Of a stretch of DNA of 43,229 nucleotides, positions 7,900 to 16,309 are shown one piece after another. Source of the DNA: Clostridia bacterium (GTDB lineage Bacteria > Bacillota > Clostridia > Oscillospirales > CAG-272); assembly GCA_017503865.1 (NCBI GenBank), contig JAFVSI010000035.1, positions 1 to 43,229 on the forward strand, read 5' to 3'. The notes beneath the pieces were generated by a model. The model made no database searches. It saw only the letters and a list, made by a program, of their open reading frames with translations, and had not been told where the DNA came from. A program made the position numbers and the translations under genes. The first letter of the stretch is position 1. Every line of letters starts with the position of its first letter.

Positions 7900-8154
7900 T
7901 CAGTCTGTTACGTAAGGAAGCAAAGCAACCTGTCTTGCACGCTTGATTGCGATGTTAAGCTCACGCTGATGCTTTGCACAAGTGCCGGAAATTCTTCTGG
8001 GAAGAATTTTTCCACGCTCGCTGATGAACTTGCGAAGCTTTGCAGAATCCTTGTAATCAATAAAATCAACCTTGTCTGCACAGAAGATACAAACTTTCTT
8101 TCTTCTACGCATCATGGGACGCTGTGTGCGAACTGCATTTTCTGCTCTATCCAT
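7900..8154 (-). CDS. rpsR: 30S ribosomal protein S18
   Basis: This 84-residue basic protein pairs with S6 on the platform of the small subunit. The family core is clear: [13 protein letters not shown], then [23 protein letters not shown], and the C-terminal [13 protein letters not shown] helix. The CxxC of the N-terminal part suggests a zinc-type S18, although the other ligands are partial (a single later Cys in SGTCAKHQ, which matches the usual form). AGGAGG lies 10 bases before the ATG. It is the third gene of the rpsF-ssb-rpsR operon. Confidence 0.97.
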   Translation of the reverse strand: MDRAENAVRTQRPMMRRRKKVCIFCADKVDFIDYKDSAKLRKFISERGKILPRRISGTCAKHQRELNIAIKRARQVALLPYVTD

Positions 8155-8195
8155 TTTAAATTATCCTCCTGTTATTATGTGTTGTTTAGACTTGC

Positions 8196-8657
8196 TTAGA
8201 AGGGCAAGTCATCGTCCGATGCTACTTCCTCGAAATTAGTCTCGGAAGCATTTGACGAAAGTGAAGGCGCGTTGTAAGCGTTGGGTGTGTATGTCTGCTG
8301 TGCGGCATTGTCAAAGCTCGGACCTTCGCCTCTGCTGTCAACAAAGTTTACCTCGTCAGCAACTATATCAGTCACCGTACGCTTTTGACCCTGCTGGTCG
8401 GTCCAAGAACGGTTCTGAAGTCTTCCTACAACGCAGATAGACGAACCCTTCTTGAAAAATCTTGCAACAAACTCTGCAGTAGTTCTCCAAGCGGTTACGT
8501 TGAAGAAATCTGCCTGCTGTGCTGCATCCTTTGAGGTTCTACGGTTTACGGCAATACTGAACGAAACGTAGGGATCTCCCGACTGTGTCTGCTTAAGCTC
8601 GGGATCCGACGTAAGACGTCCGCCAAGTATTACCTTGTTAAAATTGAAGTTTGCCAT
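8196..8657 (-). CDS. ssb: Single-stranded DNA-binding protein
   Basis: This 153-residue SSB protects single-stranded DNA and recruits repair and replication partners. The OB fold spans about residues 1-105 (NKVILGGRLTSDPELK, VSFSIAVNRR, FFNVTAWRTTAEF, VVGRLQNRSW). A short Asn/Ser/Gln-rich linker follows, and the canonical acidic tip DDDLPF ends the protein. The linker is short compared with many bacterial SSBs. The gene lies between rpsF and rpsR as is usual in Bacillota. A GAGGAGG ribosome binding site is about 10 bases upstream. Confidence 0.97.
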   Translation of the reverse strand: MANFNFNKVILGGRLTSDPELKQTQSGDPYVSFSIAVNRRTSKDAAQQADFFNVTAWRTTAEFVARFFKKGSSICVVGRLQNRSWTDQQGQKRTVTDIVADEVNFVDSRGEGPSFDNAAQQTYTPNAYNAPSLSSNASETNFEEVASDDDLPF

Positions 8658-8684
8658 ACCTTTAACGCCTCCTCTGCAACGCGA

Positions 8685-9098
8685 TTACTCTGCGTCTGCT
8701 TCGGTTGTCTCGGGTACTTCTACAGCCTCGGGAGCCTCAGTAACTACTTCTGCTGCCTTTGCTGCTGCTTCTGCTGCCTTCTTTGCCTTTCTCTCTGCAG
8801 CGTCGTAGTCGAGTCTTATAACCATTGAACGAAGAAGATTCTCGTCGATGTTTGCAAGACGCTCAAACTCTGCGGGGAATGCAGGCTCGGACTTAAAGGT
8901 TACCACAACATAATAACCCTCGGGCATATCGTTGATGGGGTATGCAAGACGACGCTTGCCCCACTTTGCCACGTCAATAACTTCGGCATTTGCCTCGATA
9001 AGAGACGTGAACTTGTTCACAGCTGCTTCTGTAACCTCTTCGGTCTTAGAAACGTCAACAATGAACATACACTCGTAAGAATTGATTACCTTTTCCAT
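8685..9098 (-). CDS. rpsF: 30S ribosomal protein S6
   Basis: This 137-residue protein heads the operon. The ferredoxin-like S6 fold covers about residues 1-97 (YECMFIVD, VAKWGKRRLAYPINDMPEGYY, LLRSMVIRLD). About 40 more residues follow, rich in Ala, Glu and Lys and then purely acidic (ending TTEADAE). They form a longer tail than the usual 95 to 100 residue protein and are probably disordered. The ATG has a strong AGGAGGTGT site 7 bases before it. Confidence 0.97.
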   Translation of the reverse strand: MEKVINSYECMFIVDVSKTEEVTEAAVNKFTSLIEANAEVIDVAKWGKRRLAYPINDMPEGYYVVVTFKSEPAFPAEFERLANIDENLLRSMVIRLDYDAAERKAKKAAEAAAKAAEVVTEAPEAVEVPETTEADAE

Positions 9099-9104
9099 TT
9101 TTTA

Positions 9105-9197
9105 CACCTCCTATGGACATTCGACCGTCCGCATTAAAATAAGTATGAATTTACGAACGGTAGGAGCCGAGGTAGTTACGAAATCTACCCCGTACTG
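9105..9197 (-). promoter_or_regulatory. Structured 5' leader of rpsF, candidate S6:S18 autoregulatory element
   Basis: The leader is about 100 bases from the expected transcript start to the rpsF start codon. On the minus strand it can form a 7-bp hairpin near its 5' end (9189 region with 9171 region). It can also form an 8-bp stem pairing CGAACGGT (9154-9161) with ACCGTCCG (9124-9131), which closes a 22-base loop just before the ribosome binding site. S6:S18-binding leaders are known at this position in many bacteria. I could not match the published consensus base by base, so the assignment rests on position and base pairing. Confidence 0.45.
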
Positions 9198-9204
9198 ATT
9201 GAGT

Positions 9205-9233
9205 ATTATACCATAAGCAACACCCGATGTCAA
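9205..9233 (-). promoter_or_regulatory. Consensus promoter of rpsF-ssb-rpsR
   Basis: On the minus strand a perfect TTGACA (9228-9233) and perfect TATAAT (9205-9210) are spaced by 17 bases, as expected for a highly expressed ribosomal operon. Confidence 0.93.
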
Positions 9234-9283
9234 GGTTATTTTGAATTTTTTAGAAATAATATTTATTTTTTTGAAAAAAAGTA

Positions 9284-9312
9284 TTGCATTTTGTTTTTAA
9301 ATGTGTTATAAT
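9284..9312 (+). promoter_or_regulatory. Promoter of rpmB
   Basis: TTGCAT (9284-9289), a 17-base spacer and TATAAT (9307-9312) are preceded by a TG at the extended -10 position. It is divergent from the rpsF promoter. The 284-base interval between rpsF and rpmB (9099-9382) contains these two promoters, the rpsF leader and an AT-rich spacer. Confidence 0.85.
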
Positions 9313-9382
9313 GCTATACGTTCTATGGAATTAGATTAAAAATTTTGAAAATATGTGCTTAAGTACATTAGGAGGTGTCAAT

Positions 9383-9568
9383 ATGGCAAAGTGCAGTATC
9401 TGCGGTAAAGGCGTTGTTTTCGGTCAGTCCGTTTCGCATTCACACCGCAAGACAAACAGAACTTGGAAACCCAATATCCGTAAGGTAAGAGCAGTTGTTG
9501 ACGGTACACCCAAAACCGTAGCGGTTTGTTCTCGTTGCCTTCGTTCCGGTAAGGTAACCAGAGTTTAA
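9383..9568 (+). CDS. rpmB: 50S ribosomal protein L28
   Basis: This 61-residue large-subunit protein has the L28 pattern: MAKCSICGKG at the start, SHSHRKTNRTWKPNI in the middle and a second CxxC (CSRCLRSGKV) near the end. The two CxxC pairs suggest a zinc-binding form. The ATG at 9383 follows a perfect AGGAGGTGTC site (9370-9379), so longer in-frame extensions upstream are not used. The gene is monocistronic or nearly so, with its own promoter and a terminator 20 bases after the stop. Confidence 0.97.
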   Translation: MAKCSICGKGVVFGQSVSHSHRKTNRTWKPNIRKVRAVVDGTPKTVAVCSRCLRSGKVTRV

Positions 9569-9588
9569 TTCTGAAAATTGTATGAAAG

Positions 9589-9619
9589 AAGACAGACACC
9601 GGTCTGTCTTTCTTTTTTT
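9589..9619 (+). terminator. Terminator of rpmB
   Basis: A 9-bp stem (9589-9597 with 9602-9610) is followed by TCTTTTTTT. It directly precedes the ribosome binding site of the next gene, so the next gene may depend on readthrough. Confidence 0.85.
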
Positions 9620-9628
9620 GGAGATTTT

Positions 9629-10348
9629 ATGAAAGGTTTAGTTTTAGCGTCCTCTGCCCTCTCATATTCGTGTGAAGAAAATCTTAAAAAGCTCGACTTC
9701 GAGCCAATAAGAATGCCGCCCTACAAAAGACTGCAGGACGGTGTTTCGTCTCATCCCGATATGCTTGTCTTTTTTATGGGAGACAAGTATTTTTGCACAA
9801 GGGAGTATTACAACGAAGCAAAACAAATTTTTGAGAGGATAAACGCACTCGGTTACTCACCCGTTTTGTGCAATGAGATACCGAGTGCTACCTACCCAAA
9901 CGATATAATTTTCAATGCCCTGCCTCTCGGCAAGCTCGTTTTCGGTCTTGAAAACAGCCTTTCTTCTACGTTAAAAAGCGAGGCACTTCTTGAGGGCAAG
10001 AAAATTGTGAACGTCAAGCAAGGCTACACAAAATGCTCGGTGGCAAAAATCAGCGAGTCGGCAATTATTACATCTGACAAAGGTATTGCAAAAGCTGCCA
10101 CTCAGCACGGAATCGACGCTTTGACTGTCTGCGAGGGGCACGTCCTTCTTGACGGCTACAGCACGGGCTTTATAGGCGGTGCTTGCGGTACGTTTGAGGA
10201 CAAGGTATATTTTTGCGGAAATCTTCGGGGGCATCCTGACTGCGATAAAATAGAGGATTTTTGCAAAAAGCATAAAAAGAGCTGTATTTCCCTCTCAAAC
10301 GAGCCTCTTTTTGACGTTGGAAGTCTCTTTTTTCTTTCAAAAGTATAG
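9629..10348 (+). CDS. DUF6873-like GME-fold protein
   Basis: This 239-residue cytoplasmic protein resembles the family I know as DUF6873, which is related to guanidino-group-modifying (GME, dimethylargininase-type) enzymes. The segments GYTKCSVAKISESAIITSDKGIAKA and GYSTGFIGGACGTF suggest the repeated beta-beta-alpha propeller units. The GGACGTF cysteine is a possible nucleophile. The family has no established function. The ATG at 9629 follows TTGGAG immediately after the rpmB terminator T-tract, and I see no separate promoter. The start is clear because 17 codons of upstream extension would run through the terminator. Confidence 0.6.
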   Translation: MKGLVLASSALSYSCEENLKKLDFEPIRMPPYKRLQDGVSSHPDMLVFFMGDKYFCTREYYNEAKQIFERINALGYSPVLCNEIPSATYPNDIIFNALPLGKLVFGLENSLSSTLKSEALLEGKKIVNVKQGYTKCSVAKISESAIITSDKGIAKAATQHGIDALTVCEGHVLLDGYSTGFIGGACGTFEDKVYFCGNLRGHPDCDKIEDFCKKHKKSCISLSNEPLFDVGSLFFLSKV

Positions 10349-10350
10349 AC

Positions 10351-10379
10351 TTGAAGGAATTTTTGTGATATAATATAAT
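10351..10379 (+). promoter_or_regulatory. Promoter of the MBL/gltX/glnS run
   Basis: TTGAAG (10351-10356) and TATAAT (10374-10379) are spaced by 17 bases and lie 28 bases before the start of the metallo-hydrolase. A second overlapping TATAAT-like hexamer (10369-10374) is present. Confidence 0.75.
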
Positions 10380-10406
10380 GAATAGTTTGTTCTTTGGGGG
10401 TGCGGT

Positions 10407-11021
10407 ATGAAGATACTGAATATTTGCGAGGGCTCGTGGGCGGCAAATTGCTATTTGCTCGTCTCGGACAAGGATGCTCTCGTTATAGATCCAACCGCTT
10501 CCGTAAAGGTTATTTGCGAGGCACTCGATAACGAGGGGGCTACCCTTCGGGGAATACTTCTCACTCACGGTCACTTCGACCACATTCTCTCGCTCGACAC
10601 TTTGCGAGACAAAACGGGTGTTCCCGCTTACATTCACAAGGAAGACGCCATAATGCTCACAGACGGCAAGAAAAACGCCTTTTTCGAGCTTTTCGGCAAG
10701 GAACGCGCTTACCGTGCAGCAGATAAGCTTCTTTCGGACGGAGATGTAATTTCTTTTGGTGACGAAAAGCTTACAGTTTTTCACACACCGGGACATACGC
10801 ACGGCTCGGTCTGTTTCTTGGCTGACGGGCACGTATTTACCGGTGACACTCTTTTTGCAGACTCCTACGGTCGATGCGACCTATGGAACGGCGACGAGGA
10901 AAAAATGCGTTCTTCCCTTAAAAAGTTGAGAGTGCTTGACCGAGAGCTTACTATCTACCCAGGACACGGCAGGTCGTACAAGCTCGGTATGGCACTTGAC
11001 AATACGGCATATCTACTCTAA
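10407..11021 (+). CDS. Metallo-beta-lactamase-fold hydrolase (glyoxalase II-like)
   Basis: This 204-residue enzyme has the complete dinuclear metal motif set: LTHGHFDHI (HxHxDH), HTPGHTHGSVCF (His), FTGDTLF (bridging Asp) and YPGHGRS (last His). The length and motif spacing match the YcbL/glyoxalase II-like group of small bacterial hydrolases, which hydrolyse thioesters such as S-lactoylglutathione or bacillithiol conjugates. The substrate here cannot be told from sequence. GGGGG lies 6 bases before the ATG. gltX follows after 19 bases, so they are probably co-transcribed. Confidence 0.88.
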   Translation: MKILNICEGSWAANCYLLVSDKDALVIDPTASVKVICEALDNEGATLRGILLTHGHFDHILSLDTLRDKTGVPAYIHKEDAIMLTDGKKNAFFELFGKERAYRAADKLLSDGDVISFGDEKLTVFHTPGHTHGSVCFLADGHVFTGDTLFADSYGRCDLWNGDEEKMRSSLKKLRVLDRELTIYPGHGRSYKLGMALDNTAYLL

Positions 11022-11040
11022 AAAAACGAGGATAATTATA

Positions 11041-12717
11041 ATGATTCAAGACACAAAACAACTTGCAGAACTTCTTTTCCCACACGTGACTATGACTCCC
11101 GAGGAGATGGAAGAAAAATTCCCTCTCCGTAATCTTCCCGAGGGAGCAAAGGTAACGAGATTCGGACCCTCTCCTACGGGCTTCGTTCACTTCGGCGGAC
11201 TTTTTCCCGTAACCGTTAGCGAGAGACTCGCACACCAGAGCGGTGGCGTTTTCTTCCTTCGTATTGAGGATACCGATGCAAAAAGAGAAATAGAGGGTGC
11301 AGCAGAGGGACTTATCAAAACTCTCTCTCGCTATGGAATAAATTTTGACGAAGGTGCTGTTCTCGGCGGTGACAAGGGTGACTACGGGCCTTACCGCCAG
11401 AGCCAGAGACGTGATATCTATCACGTTTTCGCTAAAAAGCTCGTCCTTGACGGACACGCATATCCCTGCTTTACTTCCGACGAGGAGCTTGAGGCTCTCA
11501 AGACCGTTGACAAAAAGGCTGAGATAAAGGCAAGAGACTGGCAGGCAGAGGCTGAGGCACAAAAGGCTCAGATGCTAAAGCAACGTGAGATCACACTTGA
11601 CGAAGTAAAGGAAAATCTTGAGGCGGGCAACCCCTTCGTGCTTCGTATTCTTGCTGACGGCAATCCCGAGATAAAAACCAAGTTTACCGACCTTGTCAAA
11701 GGCAATCTTGAAATCCCCGAAAATGATGAGGACTTCGTGCTTCTCAAGAGCGACGGAATTCCCACATATCACTTCGCTCACGCGGTTGACGACCACCTTA
11801 TGAGAACTACTCACGTAATTCGAGGTGAAGAGTGGCTCCCGAGCCTTGCAAAGCATATTCAGCTATTCAAGTATCTTGGCTTCCGTCTCCCCAAGTTCCT
11901 TCACATCTCTCAGCTTATGAAGCTTGATGAGAACGGTGCGAAGAAAAAGCTTTCAAAGCGTGATATGGGTGCAAATCTTGACGATTACAGCCGTATGGGC
12001 TATGCTCCCGACTGCGTAATGGAATACGTTATGACGCTCCTTAACTCGAACTACGAGGAATGGAGAATGCAGAACCCCGACAAGCACTACACAGAGTTCC
12101 CCTTCAATATAAAGAAAATGAGCGTTTCGGGCTGTCTCTTTGATTTTGATAAACTCAATGACGTTTCAAAGAACGTTATCTCAAAGATGAGTGCGGATGC
12201 TGTCTACGAGCAAGCTCTTGCTTGGGCGAAGGATAACGACGCCGAGCTTGCCGAGTGTCTTTCGAAGGACGCCGACTACGCAAAATCAATTTTTGCAATC
12301 GGAAGAGGCGGCAAGAAACCGAGGAAGGACCTTACAACCTGGGCTGACGTTAAGCCTTACGTCGACCTTTTCTATGACGAGCTTTTCTCTATAAAGGACT
12401 CTTATGCAGAGAACTTCTCAAAAGAGGATATTAAAACTGCTCTTTCCGCATTCCTTGACAGCTTCAATATCGCAGACGATATGAACGCTTGGTTTGACAA
12501 GATAAAGGCAATCGCTGAGTCTATGGGTTATGCGTCCGATATGAAGGCTTATAAGGCAAATCCCGAGGCATATAAGGGTAACGTTGCTGACGTAAGTATG
12601 TTCCTTCGTGTAGCAGTAACGGGCAAGCTCAATGCTCCCGATATGTATACGGTCATGCAGATTCTTGGATATGACCGTGTTGTAGCAAGAATCAAGGCTA
12701 TGATAAACAATCTTTAA
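11041..12717 (+). CDS. gltX: Glutamate--tRNA ligase
   Basis: This 558-residue class I synthetase charges tRNA-Glu. The ATP site is visible as TRFGPSPTGFVHFGG (HIGH variant HFGG) and KKKLSKRDMG (KMSKS variant KLSKR). The tRNA acceptor region includes DDHLMRTTHVIRGEEWLPS. The N-terminal about 30 residues before TRFGPSPTG (MTPEEMEEKFP) are an extension not found in the shortest forms. It is about 60 to 80 residues longer than the common bacterial enzyme of about 480. The start at 11041 has a GAGGAT ribosome binding site 8 bases upstream; in-frame codons further upstream lie within the previous gene. glnS follows 21 bases downstream. Confidence 0.95.
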   Translation: MIQDTKQLAELLFPHVTMTPEEMEEKFPLRNLPEGAKVTRFGPSPTGFVHFGGLFPVTVSERLAHQSGGVFFLRIEDTDAKREIEGAAEGLIKTLSRYGINFDEGAVLGGDKGDYGPYRQSQRRDIYHVFAKKLVLDGHAYPCFTSDEELEALKTVDKKAEIKARDWQAEAEAQKAQMLKQREITLDEVKENLEAGNPFVLRILADGNPEIKTKFTDLVKGNLEIPENDEDFVLLKSDGIPTYHFAHAVDDHLMRTTHVIRGEEWLPSLAKHIQLFKYLGFRLPKFLHISQLMKLDENGAKKKLSKRDMGANLDDYSRMGYAPDCVMEYVMTLLNSNYEEWRMQNPDKHYTEFPFNIKKMSVSGCLFDFDKLNDVSKNVISKMSADAVYEQALAWAKDNDAELAECLSKDADYAKSIFAIGRGGKKPRKDLTTWADVKPYVDLFYDELFSIKDSYAENFSKEDIKTALSAFLDSFNIADDMNAWFDKIKAIAESMGYASDMKAYKANPEAYKGNVADVSMFLRVAVTGKLNAPDMYTVMQILGYDRVVARIKAMINNL

Positions 12718-12738
12718 AGGATTTAAGGGTAAAACAAA

Positions 12739-14391
12739 ATGGAAGAAATTTTAGGCAATTTTATACACGACGAAATTGATGCGGAGCTTCGTGAAACTCC
12801 CGAAAAGAAAATCCACACACGTTTTCCTCCCGAACCTAACGGATACCTTCACATCGGTTCGGCTAAGGCTATAATGATAAACGTTGAGACCGCTAAAAAG
12901 TACGGCGGACTTTTCAATCTCCGTTATGACGATACCAACCCCGCAAAAGAGGACAACGAGTACGTTGAGTCTATCTATAATGACCTCTTGTGGCTCGGTG
13001 CTACACCTACGGGCGGTGTTTTCTACGGCTCCGACTACTTTGATAAGTGCTACGAGTACGCTATAAAGCTCATTAAGGACGGCAAGGCGTTCGTTTGCGA
13101 CCTTTCCGCTGACGAAATGAGAGAGTATAGAGGAACACTTACAGAGCCCGGCAAGGAGAGCCCTTACAGAAACCGTACTGTTGAAGAAAATCTTGACCTC
13201 TTTGAGAGAATGAAGAACGGCGAGTTCCCCGACGGTTCAAAGACTCTCCGTGCAAAGATAGATATGGCGTCACCCAATATGAATATGCGTGACCCCGCTA
13301 TATACAGAATAGTTCACACCTCGCATCACCGTCAGGGTGACAAGTGGTGTATCTATCCTCTTTACGACTATGCTCATCCTATTCAGGACGCACTTGAGGG
13401 TATAACCTTCTCGCTTTGCTCTCTTGAATTTGAGAACCATAGACCTCTTTACAACTGGGTAGTTGACAATATAGGATTTGATCCTAAGCCCCGTCAGATA
13501 GAGTTTGCGAGACTTAACGTAACGAATACCGTTATGTCTAAGAGATACCTTCGCTACCTTGTTGAAAACGGTATGGTTGACGGCTGGGACGATCCCAGAC
13601 TTCCCACAATCTGTGCTCTCCGCAGAAGAGGTTACACTCCCTCGTCTATCTTCAATTTCGTAAGAAATGCGGGAATTTCAAAGGCAAACAGCCTCGTTGA
13701 TATTGAGATGCTCGAGCACTGTATCCGTGAGGAGCTCAATGCCGATGCACCGAGACGTATTGCTATCGAGAAGCCCCTAAAGGTAGTTATCACAAACTAT
13801 GACGAGGATAAGGTTGAGTATTTCGACCTTCCGAACAATCCTCAGAAGCCCGAGATGGGAACACGCTCACTTCCCTTCACCCGTGAGATTTATATAGACG
13901 CGTCCGACTTTGCCGAGGTTCCGCCTCCCAAGTTCTTCCGTCTTAAGCCCGACGGCGAGGTTAGACTTATGGGTGCTTATATCATTAAGTACGAGAGTGT
14001 TGTAAAGGACGCTGACGGAAACATCGTTGAGATTCACTGCACCGCAGACCTTGAAACGAGAAACGGCAACCCCGCCGACGGCAGAAAGATAAAGGGTACA
14101 ATTCACTGGCTCTCTGCTCCCTATGCAAAGGACGCTCGCCTTATGCTCTACGATAAGCTCTTTACTATCGAGAACGTAAACGATATTCCCGAGGACAAGA
14201 CCTATAACGATTACCTCAATCCCAACTCCCTCGTTGTTTGCGAGACCGCAAAGGTCGAGCCCGCACTTGCAGAGGCTGCTGCCGGTGACAAATTCCAGTT
14301 TGTCCGCAACGGGTATTTCTGTAAGGATACAAAATACGAGAACACCTTTAACCGCATAGTCGGTCTTAAGGATAGCTTTAAAAAAGCATAA
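12739..14391 (+). CDS. glnS: Glutamine--tRNA ligase
   Basis: This 550-residue class I synthetase charges tRNA-Gln directly. It has the GlnRS-type HIGH motif in RFPPEPNGYLHIGSAKAI, the LRYDDTNPAKE site and the KMSKS variant VMSKRYLRYLV. The C-terminal two beta-barrel anticodon-binding domain covers about residues 330-550 (RSLPFTREIYIDASDF, GTIHWLSA). Many Bacillota make Gln-tRNA by transamidation instead and lack glnS, so this gene is a lineage marker. It forms one transcription unit with gltX. An AAGGG site lies 9 bases before the ATG. Confidence 0.96.
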   Translation: MEEILGNFIHDEIDAELRETPEKKIHTRFPPEPNGYLHIGSAKAIMINVETAKKYGGLFNLRYDDTNPAKEDNEYVESIYNDLLWLGATPTGGVFYGSDYFDKCYEYAIKLIKDGKAFVCDLSADEMREYRGTLTEPGKESPYRNRTVEENLDLFERMKNGEFPDGSKTLRAKIDMASPNMNMRDPAIYRIVHTSHHRQGDKWCIYPLYDYAHPIQDALEGITFSLCSLEFENHRPLYNWVVDNIGFDPKPRQIEFARLNVTNTVMSKRYLRYLVENGMVDGWDDPRLPTICALRRRGYTPSSIFNFVRNAGISKANSLVDIEMLEHCIREELNADAPRRIAIEKPLKVVITNYDEDKVEYFDLPNNPQKPEMGTRSLPFTREIYIDASDFAEVPPPKFFRLKPDGEVRLMGAYIIKYESVVKDADGNIVEIHCTADLETRNGNPADGRKIKGTIHWLSAPYAKDARLMLYDKLFTIENVNDIPEDKTYNDYLNPNSLVVCETAKVEPALAEAAAGDKFQFVRNGYFCKDTKYENTFNRIVGLKDSFKKA

Positions 14392-14398
14392 TAAAGAT

Positions 14399-14677
14399 AT
14401 GCTTCACAACTACTTTCTTATATATCTTGGAATAATCTCGCTTGTGTCAATAATAGTTTGCTGCTACGATAAAATTGCGGCAAAGCACGCATCGCGTCAT
14501 AGAATACCCGAAGCTACTCTTTTGTGGCTCTCAGTTCTCGGTGGCTCGGTTGCAATGCTTATTACTATGAATTTAATAAGGCACAAAACGAAACACAAAA
14601 AGTTTATGATAGGTATTCCCGTCATAATATTTTTCCAAGTTGCAATTCCAGTTTTGGTTTGGTATTTCCTATTTTAA
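14399..14677 (+). CDS. DUF1294 family membrane protein
   Basis: This 92-residue protein has three hydrophobic segments (about residues 4-24, 38-56 and 70-91). The DUF1294 signature is present: YDKIAAKHASRHRIPEATL followed by LGGSVAM and an RHKTKHKKF loop. The function is unknown, and no catalytic residue is suggested. It starts 7 bases after glnS with only a weak ribosome binding site (AAAG), so translation may be coupled to glnS. Confidence 0.85.
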   Translation: MLHNYFLIYLGIISLVSIIVCCYDKIAAKHASRHRIPEATLLWLSVLGGSVAMLITMNLIRHKTKHKKFMIGIPVIIFFQVAIPVLVWYFLF

Positions 14678-14698
14678 AAAATTGAAAGGCGTAAAAAT

Positions 14699-16309
14699 AT
14701 GAACAACGAGCTTTCAAAATTCAGTCTTATATATCCCGATGAGGCGACTCAAATTGCCCACTTTGAGGCAAAGGACAGGCCCGCAATCGATATGTACGTG
14801 CTTGAGGAGCTTGGTCTGCTTGAGGTACTCAACCTTAAAAACAGCGAGCTTGACGAGTATTTTACCACCGACACCGAGGTAATCAAATACCGTATGGAAG
14901 TATTCGGCGATATGCTCACCTGCCCCGAGATCTCGGCAACGCTTAATAAGCTTATACCTGTGCTTTCCGATATTATGGAGCTTCGCAGACTCGAGGTGGA
15001 TATGGCTGACACAAACTCCTATCTCGAAAGCATAACCGAGATAGAGCTTTATATCTCGAGTATTGAGACGCTTTATTCGGGGCTCTCGCCTATAAAGGAA
15101 AAGCTTCGCAGCAAGTCCTTCCGTGCCCTTGCCGAAAGGATAGAGGAGCTCGCAAAGAGCGACTATTATGCAGAGCTTAACCGTAAGCTCACCGAGCTTA
15201 CGAACAGAGTCCGAGAGATAAAGAGTATCACCATAGGCGTCAATCTTGACGCTCAGCTCCGTCCCTCGAGTGCGGGAGTGCTCTCGATAAATTCCGAGTC
15301 CTTCCGTTCGGGCGACGTTATTGAGAAAATTCTCCGTCTAAACTTCAAGGAAGACGAATACACCTGTATCGCAGAGCTTGTGCCCTTTGGCAAAAAGCAG
15401 TCCGAGACACAGAAGACCGCTCTCTCGCTCGCCTTTAATTCAGCGATAAACGAGGTCTATAAAAAGTCGCTCAACTCTTGGAAAAAGATAGTGCAGACCT
15501 ACGTTCTCGAGAACACCGACTTTCTTCTTAATCTTATGCCCGAGATAGAATTTCTCGTCAAGGGCACCGAGCTTATGAGAAGTCTTATGCTTCGCGGAAA
15601 CGACCTCTGCCGTCCTGAGATCGTCGATGCTTCTGCCCGTGAGTTTACGGCATACGGCCTTTATAACCCCGCCGTTGCGATGAAGGTTGACGACGAGATA
15701 GTTACAAACGATATTGAGTTTAACGCCGACAACGCACATATTTACGTGCTTACAGGCCCTAACAGAGGCGGTAAATCGGTAATCACCTGTGCCGTTGGAA
15801 TTGCTCAGGCTATGTTCCAGCTCGGCATGTTCGTACCCGCAAAGAAGGCAAAGATTAGCGTTGCAGACGCAATTTTCACTCACTTCCCTACGGGTGCTGA
15901 CGATACAATTGATAAGGGACGTCTTGGCGAGGAATGTGCAAGACTCGTTGAAATTTTTGAGGCAATCACCAAAAACAGCCTCGTGCTTCTTGACGAATCC
16001 CTTTCGTCAACGGGCTCCTATGAGGCGTCTTATATCGCGTCCGAGGTCTTGGCAGGTCTTTCGGTCGTCGGTTGCCGCACACTCTTCTCTACCCACCTTC
16101 ACGAGCTTGCTGCCGAGATAGATAATATCAACGAGAAAACCCGTGAAAAGGGCGGCACTCGCATCGACACTCTCGTTGCGGGAATTGAAGAGGGCAAACG
16201 CTCCTTCAAGATAGTCCGTGCAAAGCCCGACGGAAAGAGCTATGCGAGAGATATAGCCGACAAATACGGACTTTCCTATGAGAATATACTCAAAATGCAG
16301 AATAAATAA
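14699..16309 (+). CDS. MutS-like ATPase lacking the mismatch-recognition domain
   Basis: This 536-residue protein has the MutS lever/clamp region (about residues 30-330, largely helical) and domain V ATPase (about 340-530). Walker A is GPNRGGKSVITC, Walker B is LVLLDESLSSTGSYEA and the switch is FSTHLHEL. The N-terminal mismatch-binding domain (Phe-x-Glu) and connector of MutS are absent. The Smr endonuclease domain of MutS2 is also absent. It is therefore a MutS-related protein of unknown role; substrates such as recombination intermediates or rRNA are possible by analogy with MutS2. GAAAGG precedes the ATG. An AsnC regulator follows 38 bases downstream. Confidence 0.88.
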   Translation: MNNELSKFSLIYPDEATQIAHFEAKDRPAIDMYVLEELGLLEVLNLKNSELDEYFTTDTEVIKYRMEVFGDMLTCPEISATLNKLIPVLSDIMELRRLEVDMADTNSYLESITEIELYISSIETLYSGLSPIKEKLRSKSFRALAERIEELAKSDYYAELNRKLTELTNRVREIKSITIGVNLDAQLRPSSAGVLSINSESFRSGDVIEKILRLNFKEDEYTCIAELVPFGKKQSETQKTALSLAFNSAINEVYKKSLNSWKKIVQTYVLENTDFLLNLMPEIEFLVKGTELMRSLMLRGNDLCRPEIVDASAREFTAYGLYNPAVAMKVDDEIVTNDIEFNADNAHIYVLTGPNRGGKSVITCAVGIAQAMFQLGMFVPAKKAKISVADAIFTHFPTGADDTIDKGRLGEECARLVEIFEAITKNSLVLLDESLSSTGSYEASYIASEVLAGLSVVGCRTLFSTHLHELAAEIDNINEKTREKGGTRIDTLVAGIEEGKRSFKIVRAKPDGKSYARDIADKYGLSYENILKMQNK

